DNA from: Monarcha castaneiventris obscurior
Lineage: Eukaryota > Chordata > Aves > Passeriformes > Monarchidae
NCBI GenBank assembly: GCA_026261815.1
Contig: JAMPIT010000300.1
Location: 1,774,501-1,838,500 of the forward strand
Length of the DNA: 64,000 nucleotides
Direction of reading: 5' to 3'
The notes under the pieces are model-generated. The model saw nothing but the letters and a program-made list of their open reading frames with translations, searched no databases and had not been told where the DNA came from. Shown here in pieces: positions 41,222 through 51,633 of the stretch (positions are counted from its first letter, which is position 1; the number at the start of each line of letters is the position of its first letter). The position numbers and the translations under genes are program-made.

Positions 41222-42222
41222 GGAGGATGGAGGACAGGGATGAAAAACAGGGATGGAGGATGGGGGTGGAGGATGGGGATGGGGATGAAAAACAGGGATG
41301 GAGGATGGGAAAGGAGGAAGGGGGTAGAGGACAGGGATGGAGGATGGGGATGGAGGACAGGGAGGGAGGACAAGGATGGAGGATGGGGATGGAGGACAGG
41401 GATGAAGGACGGGGGTGGAGGATAGGGATGAAAAATGAGGGTGGAGGATGGGGATGGAAAACAGGGATGGAGGATGGGGATGGAGGACAGGGATGGAGGA
41501 TGGAGATGGAGGACAGGGATGGAGGATGGGGATGGGGATGAAAAACAGGGATGGAGGATGGGAAAGGAGGAAGGGGGTAGAGGACAGGGATGGAGGATGG
41601 GGATGGAGGACAGGGAGGGAGGACAAGGATGGAGGATGGGGATGGAGGACAGGGATGAAGGACGGGGGTGGAGGATAGGGATGAAAAATGAGGGTGGAGG
41701 ATGGGGATGGAAAACAGGGATGGAGGATGGGGATGGAGGACAGGGATGGAGGATGGAGATGGAGGACAGGGATGGAGGACAGGGATGAAGGGCAGGGATG
41801 GAGGATGGGGATGGAAAACAGGGATGGAGGACAGGGATGAAGGGCAGGGATGAAGGACAGGGATGGAGGATGGAGATGGAGGACAGGGATGAAGGACAGG
41901 GATGGAGGACGGGGATGGAGGATGGGGATGGAGGACAGGGATGGAGGACGGGGATGGAGGACGGGGATGGAGACGGGGATGAGGACAGGGATGGAGGACG
42001 GGGATGGAGGACGGGGATGGAGGACGGGGATGGAGGACAAGGATGGAGGACGGGGATGGAGGACAGGGATGGAGGACAGGGATGGAGGACGGGGATGGAG
42101 GATGGGGATGGAGGACGGGGATGGAGGACAGGGATGGAGGACAGGGATGGAGGATGGGGATGAAGGACAGGGATGGAGGACAAGGATGGAGGACGGGGAT
42201 GGAGGACAGGGATGGAGGACAG
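41222..42222. repeat. 13-bp minisatellite, about 1 kb, with a 253-bp internal duplication
   Basis: The basic unit is GGGGATGGAGGAC with variants (GGATGGAGGATGG, GGGATGAAAAACA, GGGATGAAGGACA). A 253-bp segment is duplicated: GGGGATGAAAAACAGGG at 41,281 recurs at 41,534, and CAGGGAGGGAGGACAAGG at 41,358 recurs at 41,611. Agreement ends near 41,779. The right part (41,880-42,220) is more uniform. As 13 leaves remainder one on division by three, all frames show the same 13-residue cycle (M-E-D-G-D-G-G-R-G-W-R-T-G on plus, P-S-S-I-P-V-L-H-P type on minus). This explains minus frames of 377-438 residues. They are not genes. Confidence 0.97.
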
Positions 42223-44029
42223 GCTGGGTGCCACAGGATCCCTCTCCACCAGGGAATAGGAATAAAGTCAGGCAAACAGACACCACGATCCCCCCTAATC
42301 ACCCCCATCCTCCTCCACACCTCAGCTCAGGCACCTCCCGGGCCAGGCGTCATTAGTGCGCTGTTAATCACCCTCTGGGGCTCCTCTCCACGCCACGTGC
42401 CCCTGACCCCGGGGACTTTTAACCCGCCTGTGTTCCCGCACCCCTCGCCCTTCCCCTCGGCTCAGGAGAGCCCGGCTCTGCTTTCCTGCAGCACCACGGA
42501 ATCCGAGACGGCACCGAGAAGGGCGAAGGATTCCTGGAGCCTGGGAGCATTTGATGGCATCAGATAGTGCTGAGCGTGGAGAGGGAGGCTTGAAACCAGA
42601 CCCTGAAGGCTCCCGCCTGGATTCGGTGGCTGCCAGGGTCCGGTTCCAGCAGGAAAAGCGCAGGAATTGTCGCTGTCCCTTCAGGACACGCAGCTCCCGC
42701 GAAGGGGGGGAGGCACCACCCTGCCCTTCCCAGCTCTCCGGACACTGCCCAGGCGCTGGGATATTCCCAGCAGTGTTCCCCATCCCTGCACCCTGCCGTG
42801 CTCCTCCTGTGCTTGGTTTTTGGTGTTCCAGCTATCCCAACCACCCCACCAGCACCGGGAGCTGCGGGACATCCCAATCCCAGTGCTGTGGGAAGAACAG
42901 GCTCCCGGAGCTCCGTGGGGCTCTGTGTTCACCCACATCCCTTTGCTCGAGTGGGAAGGGGTCTCAGCTCAGGTCCTTGCCCATGGCCCAGCTCCCAGGG
43001 GGCTGCTGGAGACATCCAGCATCCCATGGGATTTTCTTCTTTGGCTGCTGGGACTTTGTCCCATTCATGGGCCTTTTGCCTTCCCGGTGCCACAGGCAGC
43101 CAGGGCCCTTCCAGCCATGCCAGGGCTGCCAGCCTCAGCACGGGAACACTGCAGGGATTAGCGCTTCCCCGGACCTGAGCCGCTCACCGAGTCTTATTTT
43201 TGTTAGGGAGAGAATGGATTAGGGACTCCTATTTCTTGGTTGTAATCCTATTTTGAAAGATACTCGGAATCCCGTGTCCCTGAGCAGGGAGGACCTGCCT
43301 CCAGCTCGTTTCCCAGCTGCCATCCAGGCACCTCTACCCTTCCCGGGGCTTCTGGCACCCACAGGCACCTGGAGTGTGTGGGAACACCCTCCTTCCCCTG
43401 GGAACTGCACTGGGAGAAGCCCTCCCACACCACGGCTTGGCCCCATTGGACTTTTATTTCAGGCCCAGTCTGAGTAGGGAATGCTGGTCTTGCCTCCACT
43501 GGGGTATCTCCCACCTTCCCAAATCCTCCTGGATTCCAGGGATTTTTGTCTCCTTGCCAGTCCCTCAGTGCTTTGTCCCAATCCTTCCCTTCCGGCAGTT
43601 GAAACGCCAGAGGAGCGAAGTTGGGGCGCATCCCTCACCCCTCTCTGCTCCCTCCCCATCCCTCCCCGCTTTTCTCCAAGCTTCTATCCCAAGTTTCCCT
43701 CCAGCACGCCCACCCCATGTCTTCCCTGGTGTGCTGGCTTCTGGAAGGGCTCGCATTTCCTGTCATTTGCTCTTTCCAGAGGGCTGGAAAAATTGGGAAA
43801 TTAGAATGTTTTGTCAGCCACAGGAGAAACCACAGCATTGCTGGGATTGCAAAGAATTCCATGGGGAGCAGCAGCAATCCCAGGATTGTCCCACAAACCT
43901 TTCCTGGCCTTTCCTTGCTCAGGCCTGGGAGCCACAGCTGCAGGGAGAAGTGAGGAGCTCCGGACACCTCTTTCCATGGAATTCCATGGTTCTTTTTTTA
44001 GGCAGGAGGGGGTTACTGCCATTGTTAAC
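42223..44029. other. GC-rich non-coding stretch
   Basis: No gene is recognised. A patch at 42,270-42,380 has CCTAATCACCCCCATCC and GGCGTCATTAGTGCGCTGTT, which could be a short element. The longest frame (290 residues, from 43,374) lacks any known domain. C/T-rich sequence lies at 43,620-43,690. Confidence 0.42.
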
Positions 44030-44088
44030 CCATGGGAAGGAGTGTTTATCCATGGGAAGGAGTGTTTATCCATGGGAAGGAGTGTTTT
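44030..44088. repeat. 20-bp array, three units
   Basis: CCATGGGAAGGAGTGTTTAT is repeated at 44,030, 44,050 and 44,070 (the last ends TTTT). The copies are near identical, so expansion is recent. Confidence 0.95.
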
Positions 44089-44789
44089 CCAGAGCTCTCC
44101 CCCTCGGTGATGTTCTGGTGCCCATTTCAGAGAGGACGCTCCAGGATGTCTCCAGAAAAATGAGTGAATGCCTTCCCACATCCAAGAGCCCTGGTGGTCC
44201 TCGGAATCCGCCAGAAATCCCTGGATGCAGGGCAATTCCATGCTGACATGAAGAAGCCCTGCAGAGATGTGGGACCACAGGATTCAGGCCCCTCCACTGG
44301 GATTTGCTTGAACTGCTGTTGAGGAATGCGAACGTGGCAGGACTGGCCCAGAACTGCCCAAAGCCAGGGAGTTTTCCCCCAGCTGCAGAGCCCGGTGGAT
44401 CTTTCCAGCTGCTCTGGGAAATCTCATTTTCCATCTGCCCGGCAACTGGGAGTGTCCCAGTGCAGGGCAGGGAATGCCGAGCCTTTGCAGAGCGCAGTGG
44501 CTCCGCTCCTGAATCCCATAAATCTCCCTCCGGGCTCCGAGGCAGGTGTGAAATACAGGATGCTCCTCGTGTGTCCTGGAGCTGGGCAGGATTTACTCCG
44601 CGCCAGGCTCTGGATGCACATTTCTTATCTCAGCCCCTAGATTTATGGAGTCCCTGAGATTTATTCCGCCTGTAAAACGCTGTTAAATGTGGGGCTGGGC
44701 TGTGCAATGGCCATTGTTTGGGAATGCTTTGTGTCCGCTGGCAGAAAAACGGGCACGGCCCTCCCTGAGCGGCTGCCGGGTGGGAAGAA
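44089..44789. other. Non-coding stretch, no recognised feature
   Basis: Unique sequence. An AT-richer patch at 44,625-44,690 (TTCTTATCTCAGCCC, CTGTTAAATGTGG) includes an inverted GATA word. No gene is recognised. Confidence 0.4.
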
Positions 44790-45241
44790 GCACGGCAGGG
44801 ATGTGAGGAGCCAGACGCTGCTGCCAGAGGGGTGGAGAAGGGCTGGGATGCACCGGCATCCCATCCTGGTGCTGCTGAGGAGGGATGTGGGCAAGGGGGG
44901 TGTCCAAGGAAAGGGGAAAGCACGGAGGGGGCGAGGGAATGGTGAAAATCCCTGTCCTGGGGCTGCTGGGGCTGCACCTCCATCCCTCCCTGCTCCTGCT
45001 GGAAGGGACGCTTGGGCAAGGGGATACGGAGCCAGAGAGGCCAAAAAATGGGGAATTCTGTGGAAAAAGGGGTGGGGAGAGTGTGAGGCTGGTGAAAATC
45101 CCGGTCCTGGGTGCTGGGGATGCTCGACGGTCCCACCTGCTCCTGCTGCGGAGGGCACTTGGGCAAGGGGATACCAGAGGGTGGTATCCTGAGCCCAGAA
45201 ATGGGGAATTCCGTGGGAAAAGGATGGAGGGAGTGAGAGGC
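44790..45241. repeat. Diverged 150-bp tandem repeat, three copies
   Basis: GGTGAAAATCCCTGTCCTGG at 44,941 recurs as GGTGAAAATCCCGGTCCTGG at 45,091, exactly 150 bp later. Both copies carry CACCTCCATCCCTCC or CACCTGC..., CTCCTGCTG, TTGGGCAAGGGGATAC, AATGGGGAATTC and GTGGAAAAAGG/GTGGGAAAAGG in order. A third, more eroded copy precedes them (about 44,790-44,940), with CATCCTGGTGCTGCTGAGG and ATGTGGGCAAGGGGGG. The unit length is divisible by three and frames stay open, but no domain is visible. Confidence 0.82.
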
Positions 45242-45269
45242 CGGCGACGAACCCAGCCTGGTGCTGCAT

Positions 45270-45830
45270 CAGCTCCATTCCGCCGCACAGCACCCGCCCG
45301 GGGGAGGGTTCCCGTGCAGGACGAGGGCAGCGGGGCAGCGGGAAGCGCTTCCCGAGGCCCGGCTGCGGCCACCCCGCTCCCCGGGCGGGGCTCGGTCCCT
45401 GCCGGGCTCGGCGCTGCCGGCAGAAAAGGCTCTTTTGATGGAAACGAAAATGTTCGCTTTTGAAAAACCTGGAGTCGGGGAACGAGCCTGGGGGTTACCA
45501 TGGAAACCCAGGGCTGAGCCGTGCCGCAGCGGGAGCCGCAGCCACGGCGGCTCCGGGGGCTCGGGGACACCCCGGGGCTCTCCGGCACCGCCTGGCGCAT
45601 CCCGGGAAAGCACCCGTGCGTCCCACCAGCGCTGGAAAAGGGACCGGCTGCTGCGAAAGGCTCGGTGTGCGCTGCGGGGAGCGGGCGGGAGGCAGAACCC
45701 GGCCGTGCTCAGCAGAGCTGGGGCCACCAGCCCGGCGTAAACAAACCCTGCGGAGCGACAGCAGCGGGAGCCGCGCCGGCGATTGGCTCCCGCTCCTATC
45801 TCCGGGAGGATCGATAGAACAAATTAGAGC
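45270..45830. promoter_or_regulatory. CpG island, candidate promoter
   Basis: CpG is dense across about 550 bp (CCCGAGGCCCGGCTGCGGCC, CTGCCGGGCTCGGCGCTGCC, GAGCCGTGCCGCAGCGGG, GGAGCCGCGCCGGCG). Near its right end GCGATTGGCTCCCGCTCC carries an inverted CCAAT box, and an inverted GATA word CCTATCTCCGGG follows. It runs straight into an AT-rich homeobox/forkhead block. This is the best promoter-like context besides 29.7 kb, but no exon can be assigned. Confidence 0.45.
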
Positions 45831-45975
45831 GGGCGGAACGATGCGGGAGAGAGCCCTGCAAACCCCAATTACCCCAGAGCTAATTAGTGTGTTTTTAAAC
45901 AAACATTATGGCAGCGCTTCAAACGGCGTTAAGGCGGCCGCAGAAGTTTCACGAGGGCGGCGGAGCAATTCCTTA
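45831..45975. promoter_or_regulatory. Candidate conserved element with homeodomain and forkhead words
   Basis: GAACAAATTAGAGCGGGC, CCCCAATTACCCCAGAGC, TAATTAGTGTGTTTTTAAAC, AAACATTATGGCAGCGC and CGGCGTTAAGGCGG. Homeodomain AATTAG/CAATTA cores occur three times and a forkhead-type TAAACAAACA lies at about 45,896-45,905. The mixture of CpG-rich and AT-rich words is typical of conserved developmental elements. Confidence 0.45.
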
Positions 45976-46770
45976 GCCCGGGGCGATGGGGTGGGAAGGA
46001 TCCCAAAACAAGAGCGAGGAGGGAAAACAATCGCGCGGTCCAAGCACAGCTGGGGGAAAAGCGGGAGCTCTTCCCAGCGCTCAGCTCAGGGACTGTGCTC
46101 CCCCAGCATCCCGCAGGGATCGACAGTCCCGGAGAAAAAAGGAGGGAAAGGGGAAGAAAAGGAGGAAAACGCAGCGCAGCGGCTCGCCCGGCCCTTCTAG
46201 GAAGAGGCAGACAAAGGGATGCAAAGCCCAACCTTCCTGAAAGGACTGTGACCCGGAAAGCTGACCCCTGAACAGAACGGGATCCTTGGGAAAACAATGA
46301 CACTGGAACACGGCGCCGGTGGCTCCCGGGACCGCCTGACAATGCGGGAGCATCATCCCAGGCCGGGGAGAAGGAAAACGCAGGAAGGCCGGCAGCCCTG
46401 CACACCTCCAGGCCATCATCCTGCCCGGCCAGCTGCAAACCCCTCCCTGGCCACAGCGTCGGGGAACATTCCAGCAACAGGAGCACAATCCATTAAAGCC
46501 CAGTTGGGTCCTCCCTGGGAAGAGCCAGCCACCACATCTCCAGACGTTCAGTTACAGACCGAGGGAGGTGTTGGCCTCCCTTGGAGATGGAAAAGAAAAA
46601 AGCTGCATGAAGGAATTGGTAGAAAATCATCTGATAGCGCTGAATCCGTGCATGGATCCATCAGGCTTGGGATAAAGAGGCTGAACCCAGGCCCAGGGCG
46701 AGCATGGAGCTGGCACCAGGAGCTGGGCATTGCACAGGAAACATTCACTGTGGATCCTGGAAAGCTTCCG
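45976..46770. other. GC-moderate non-coding stretch
   Basis: No gene is recognised. A purine-rich segment (GGAGAAAAAAGGAGGGAAAG) lies near 46,130-46,180. Confidence 0.42.
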
Positions 46771-46774
46771 AGCT

Positions 46775-47112
46775 CACAGCAGCCTAAAGGGGCTCCAGGA
46801 GAGCTGGAGAGGGACTGGGAACAAGGGATGGAGGGACAGGACACAGGGAATGGCTTCCCACTGCCAGAGGGCAGGGATGGATGGGATATTGGGAAGGAAT
46901 TGTTCCCTGGGAGGGTGGGCAGGCCCTGGCACAGGGTGCCCAGAGCAGCTGTGGCTGTCCCTGGATCCCTGGCAGTGCCCAAGGCCAGGCTGGACACTGG
47001 GGCTTGGAGCAGCCTGGGACAGTGGGAGGTGTCCCTGCCCATGGCAGGGGGTGGCACTGGATGGGCTTTAAGTTCCCTTCCCACCCAAAGGATTCTGTGA
47101 TCCTGTGATTTC
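46775..47112 (+). mobile_element. CR1 LINE 3' end, sense, well preserved
   Basis: It starts AGCCTAAAGGGGCTCCAGGA, GAGCTGGAGAGGGACTGGGA, then GGACACAGGGAATGGCTTCC, GGATATTGGGAAGGAATTGT, GCCCTGGCACAGGGTGCCCA, GCTTGGAGCAGCCTGGGACA, and ends TTAAGTTCCCTTCCCACCCA, AAGGATTCTGTGATCCTGTG. Two tail repeats (ATTCTGTG/ATCCTGTG) remain. This is a typical young 5'-truncated insertion. Confidence 0.96.
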
Positions 47113-47476
47113 CCCAGACTTCCCTGCCTCCTGCCATGTGATTCACACACAATTCCCATGAGGGTGGTTGTGTTTTTTGCTCAATCCAACTCGGCAAATT
47201 TTTCTCCAAGAATTTGCCGAGGCTTTTAGCACTGACACACTTTTCCAGACTGAGGGGGGAGTCTGCGGCTGGGGAAGGAGGATCCTGGAATCGCCCCATG
47301 TTGGTGGCCCAGGCCCTCAGCTGAAGTGTGGAGATGGCAGCTGAGCCCCTGTTGGGAATCATCTGTCCCTCTTTAACCCTGCAAGGCCTTGTTCATCCCT
47401 GCAAAAGCAGCTGGAGGATCTCCAGGAGGGATTTCACTGCCCAGTGATGGGGTACTGGGGTGGATGGGTCCCAGTC
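47113..47476. other. Non-coding stretch between CR1 and minisatellite
   Basis: Unique sequence; no gene or repeat is recognised. Confidence 0.45.
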
Positions 47477-47944
47477 CTGCAGCCTGGATGTAATGGGGCA
47501 CCGGGAATGCTGGATCCAGCCCCAGTCCTGCAGCCTGGATGTGATGGGACACCGGAAATGCTGGATCCAGCCCCAGTCCTGCAGCCTGGATGTAATGGGG
47601 CACCGGGAATGCTGGATCCAGCCCCAGTCTTGCAGCCTGGATGTGATGGGACACAGAGAATGCTGGATCCAACCCCAATCCTGCAGCCTGGATGTGATGG
47701 GACACAGAGAATGCTGGATCCAACCCCAATCCTGCAGCCTGGATGTGATGGGACACAGAAAATGCTGGATCCAACCCCAATCCTGCAGCCTGGATGTGAT
47801 GGGACACCGGGAATGCTGGATCCAGCCCCAGTCTTGCAGCCTGGATGTGATGGGACACCGGGAATGCTGGATCCAGCCCCAATCCTGCAGCCTGGATGTG
47901 ATGGGACACAGAGAATGCTGGATCCAACCCCAATCCTGCAGCCT
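47477..47944. repeat. 51-bp minisatellite, nine units plus a partial
   Basis: Units start at 47,477, 47,528, 47,579, 47,630, 47,681, 47,732, 47,783, 47,834 and 47,885, and a partial one at 47,936. Each begins CTGCAGCCTGGATGTGATGG (or TAATGG) and includes GAATGCTGGATCCA. Two main variants, CACCGGGAATGC..CCAGCCCCAGT and CACAGAGAATGC..CCAACCCCAAT, occur in blocks. The unit is 17 codons long, so open frames of 186-327 residues arise on both strands (for example P-V-L-Q-P-G-C-D-G-T-P). They are repeat artefacts. Confidence 0.97.
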
Positions 47945-48365
47945 AACCCTGAAGTCCCAGGGGTCAGTCCCTGCTCAAACAGGGTCAGTGTTAGAGGCAC
48001 CTCTGGCTCTTGGCTCTCCTTCCCTCCTGATGGTCCTTGCCTGGTGCAGGAGACTGCCCAACCCCCAGAAATCCCATTTTTGGGTCATGCCTCCAATTCC
48101 TGGTGTACGGGACCACCCAATCCCCAGAAATCCAATTTCTGGGTCATGCCCCCACTTCCAAGCTCCCTGCCAGGAAACTCCCAAGGATAAGCTCCCAACT
48201 CCAGCACAGGCACCCACCCCCCGTCTCGGTGCAGCTTCTCCTTGCTCCCAAATCTGCCGGTCCCAGCCAGCCCGGGGTCCCCATCCCGCCCGGGATCGGA
48301 TCCACAGGGGTGGAAGCAGCGGGAAGAGGCAGCCCCAGGCAGGCGGGGGAGGTGTCACACCCCGG
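47945..48365. other. Non-coding stretch with short internal similarity
   Basis: CCCAACCCCCAGAAATCCCA (48,058) and CCCAATCCCCAGAAATCCAA (48,116) are each followed by TTTTGGGTCATGCC/TTCTGGGTCATGCC. This gives a diverged 58-bp tandem duplication at about 48,058-48,170. No gene is recognised. Confidence 0.6.
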
Positions 48366-48369
48366 GTTC

Positions 48370-48490
48370 GTTCCTGCCCGACCCAGAGGAGCTGTCAGGC
48401 GCTTAATGAGAGCCAGCGCCGCGCTCCCGCTGCAGTCGATTAGCGGGGTTTTAGCCGACTGCTCCCTGTTTGGGATAACTGATGGGAGCG
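48370..48490. promoter_or_regulatory. Candidate conserved non-coding element
   Basis: GAGCTGTCAGGCGCTTAATG, AGAGCCAGCGCCGCGC, GCAGTCGATTAGCGGGGTTT, TAGCCGACTGCTCCC and TTTGGGATAACTGATGGG. TTAATG, GATTAG (Otx/paired-type) and GGATAAC words sit in CpG-containing sequence. No repeat and no coding signal. Confidence 0.33.
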
Positions 48491-49129
48491 GGCCGGGAGA
48501 GAGGCAGCAGGAAGCCCCGGGAAGGAGGATTTGTGCTCTGGCTGCTGTGGGGGAGTGCAATCCCACGCTGTTCCTTGCCGCCTTTCTCAGCGTCTTGTTC
48601 ATCTCCTTCCCTCGTGCTCCGGCAGCGATGGCCCAGGCGGAGCAGGAAGCAGCTGGGGCCTGGATTACCTGGGACAATTCCGTGCCCTGACAAAGCTCTG
48701 GAAGGAGCAGGAAGGAAGCAGCACAATGGCCCGGGGCCGGAGGAAGGGTCCATGCAGGAAGGGACCCCTCCCTCCTTCCCATTCCTCCCGTGTCTGGGGA
48801 CCTTCCCCAAGCATCCTTTCCCTTGGATGCTGGCCACGCCGGAGGAGGGGGATGCGAGCCTCATTTCCTCCCTTCCCTGTGCTCCAGGTGCTGCAGGATT
48901 CCAGCCCTGGGAGCACAGGTGAGCAGCCCAGCCTCGGGGCTCCCCAAGGAGATGCTGTTCCACGAGCTGATCCTGCAGGAAGCTCCTGGGCAGGGGCTGG
49001 GAGAGACTCAGGAGCAAGGGGTGGTGGTGCCCTGGGCGGGCCGTGTGGGGTGGGGCAGTGCCATAAGGGCGGCACTGCCTCTGTCCCGCTCAGCCCATGG
49101 GTGACGAGGGGGAGGCACAAAGCAGGATA
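48491..49129. other. GC-rich non-coding stretch
   Basis: No gene is recognised. Frames up to 217 residues overlap on both strands without domains. Confidence 0.42.
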
Positions 49130-49325
49130 AGCGCCAGGGGAGGTTCGGATTGCATGTTGGGAAAAATTCCTTCTCCAAAAGGTTTGGAACAGGCTGCCCA
49201 GGGATTTAAAAGCCGTGTGGATGTGGCAGCTGGGGACATGGCTTAGTGGTGGCCTTGGCAGTGCTGGGGGAATGGTTGGACTTGTTGATGTCCGAGGTTT
49301 TTTCCCACCTAACCGATTCCATGTC
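49130..49325 (+). mobile_element. CR1 LINE 3' end of the 'GGACTTGTTGATG' type, sense
   Basis: AGGGGAGGTTCGGATTGCAT, GTTGGGAAAAATTCCTTCTC, GGTTTGGAACAGGCTGCCCA, AAAAGCCGTGTGGATGTGGC, GGGGACATGGCTTAGTGGTG, CAGTGCTGGGGGAATGGTTG and GACTTGTTGATGTCCGAGG, ending TTTTCCCACCTAACCGATTC. This is the CR1 subfamily with the 'GGGGACATGGTTTAGTGG' block, the only copy of its type in the window. Confidence 0.93.
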
Positions 49326-50732
49326 CCCCTGCTGCAGCCAGGCTGGACCCCCCCTCCCGCAGCCCTGCTGGGCACCGCAGTCCCCACGTCCCTGTCAGCG
49401 TCCCTTCCCAGGCAGCCTCTTCCCCGTGCTCCATCCCGTGCTCCCTCTTTTGTTCCTTCCTCTCCCTCCCTGTTCTCATCCATGCGGATCCACCGGGCTC
49501 CCTCTGCCTCTGAGCCGCCCCCGGGGGCCTCTCCCTCTGCTCTGCTCAGGTCGTTACTCCTCAAATTTCCTCTTAAACACTGGCAAAGCCTCCCGAGGAA
49601 ATGGAGCACTCCAGGTAGGGATCCTGCTCACCTCCGCCCAGGCTCCCTCCTTCCCCTGCCTGCCCTCGGCTCCCCAGGCGCTGCAGAGGTGGGAATTCAG
49701 GTGTTTGCCTGGATGGCTCCCAATGAACGGGAACGCAGCACAAAAGGCACCTGGGGGAAAAGAAAAGCTCCTGATGCATTGCTAAGAGGGCCGAGGGGGG
49801 AACAGAGCCTGGCTGAGTGCGGGCAAGGAGCAGGATTCCAGCAGGATTCACCCGCTCCGCGCCGGCACAAGCAGGCAGTGGGAAGTGATGGATCCGGGGT
49901 GGTCTCCCAGGATCCGTGTGAGCAGCGCCTGCCCCGGCCTGCCCCTGCCTCGGGACACAGAGGCAGCCAGTGGTGGAGCAGAGCTGCTGCCTGTGGGAAT
50001 CTCCGATTGCTTCCTGAAGCGTGCTCGGATAAATGGCACCGTGGGAATTCAGAGCGGGAAGCCGGGGACAAGCTCAGCACGGCTCTCAAAGGCTCGGCTT
50101 TGCTGGGATCGGCGCTGGAGGACTCCAAGGACGTGTCATTATCCTCTGAGGAGAGCCAGCAGATATTTGCTGGGATTTGTCCATCCCTTCCGACTCGCGT
50201 TCCCCCGGGACAGCTCCGGCTGTTGCCTCCCGTTCGGAGCCGGAGCAGAGGACGAGCTGGGAGCTGACACGGATCAAACCCCGCCGCACTGCCCTGGAGC
50301 CGGTGCCAGGGAAGGATGGCAGTGCCAGCTGCCCCCCCTGCCCCATCACGCCTTGCTGGGGTTTAGAATCCCAGATCCTGAGTGCTCACATCCAATTCCT
50401 CCAGCAGCGCCCAGAGCCTACGGAAGGGACTCTTCCAATGAAGCATCCAATGCTCCGAGCTACTCAGCCTCAGCCACGGTCACAGCAGAGGTCACTTCAC
50501 TCCAGGACATCTGGCCCTGTCCTCAGCCTCCTCCAGCCCAATGCCACCCCCAGCCCCTTCCCAGCTCTGCTTCCCACCCTCCCCTCCCTTTGCTCCTGGA
50601 TGGACCAGCTGCTCCTCCTCCCCTCTCCCACAGCCTCCCCCACAGCCTGCTCTGACATCCAAGCGCTATTTAATGTCTGTTTTGCTTCTCGGAAATGCAG
50701 TTTGGTGGCTGGAGATGGGGAGGGAACCACGT

Positions 50733-50733
<1 letters not shown>
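49326..50733. other. GC-rich non-coding stretch
   Basis: No gene is recognised. A 350-residue plus frame (49,215-50,267) starts inside a CR1 and overlaps other frames. A short AT-richer patch lies at 50,655-50,700 (AGCGCTATTTAATGTCTGTT). Confidence 0.42.

Positions 50734-50769
<36 letters not shown>
50734..50769. repeat. AGC trinucleotide repeat, 12 units
   Basis: Twelve perfect AGC units run from 50,734 to 50,769. They read as poly-Q, poly-S or poly-A in different plus frames and as poly-A or poly-L on the minus strand. A 175-residue frame (50,541-51,068) carries the glutamine run but has no other supporting feature. A GTGAGC word at the left edge looks like a splice donor, by chance or not. 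Confidence 0.97.
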
Positions 50770-50771
<2 letters not shown>

Positions 50772-51633
50772 CCCCACGGATCCCTGGCAGCCGCTCAGCC
50801 CTTCCCTGGCGCTCCGGGGAGCGAGAGGCAGCCAGGCCTTGGAGCACCCTGCCTTCCAAGGGTTAATGCCTGCTGCCGAGTCCTTGATTCCTCCCTCACG
50901 GCATTTCCCATCCCTCTGCCTGGACAGCGCAGGGAGTGGAGTGGGCACCCCCAAACCGCTCATCCCGCTGTCCGTGAGCTCGGGATTCGGGAGGGGGAGC
51001 CGAGGGAGGACCAGAGCATCGCTTTCCCCAGTCCAGGAGCCCTGAACTGTACAGGCAGATTAATTTAGCATGAACGGAACGCTCCTGCAACACAAATGCC
51101 CTGCAGCGACAGGGCCCAGGCGCTGCTCGGGCTCCGAGGCTGGGATTTGTTCGGGAGCAGGAATGCTGAGGCGGAGCGGCGCTGCCCTGGCTTTGGGTGC
51201 GGGAGTGCCCCGGGGCTGTCCTGGGAAGCACCAGGGACGGAGGAGGCAGGAAGGGTCACCCAGAGAGCCTGGGAGAGGGGCTGCGGGCGGTCCCTGGTGG
51301 GAGCAGAGCACGGAAATGGGAGGCAGGAGGCGAGGGATGCTGCCAAGAGCTGTCCCAGCATCCCTGACACGGGGTGGAGAGGACAAATCCCTGCGGGATC
51401 CAGGCCGGGAGCGGGAGGAGCCGGGTGCGGGCTCTGCCCCAGGGACACGGCCCGGCCTCACCGTGCCCGGGGCACATCCAGCTCCGGCGGGTGCGGAGCA
51501 GCGTGAAATACTCACTTGTACCATCAAATAATCACCCCAGCGCCCAGGGCAAGGCAGGCTCCGGGCAGGGGCAAGGGAAGGATGTGACAGCGAGAAAACA
51601 GCGCTGCAACCCAGCGGCAGCGGCTTCCAGCAG
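50770..51633. other. GC-rich non-coding stretch, CpG-moderate
   Basis: No gene is recognised. CpG words are scattered (GAGGCGGAGCGGCGCTGCCC near 51,168). Overlapping frames lack domains. Confidence 0.42.

Noticed and set aside
40972..42320. Minus-strand frames of 377-438 residues rich in H-P-S-P-I
   Set aside because: They lie wholly in the 13-bp minisatellite and repeat the same 13-residue cycle in all frames.
50541..51068. Frame with a glutamine run as a possible polyQ exon
   Set aside because: Only the AGC12 tract supports it; flanking residues match nothing and other frames are equally open.
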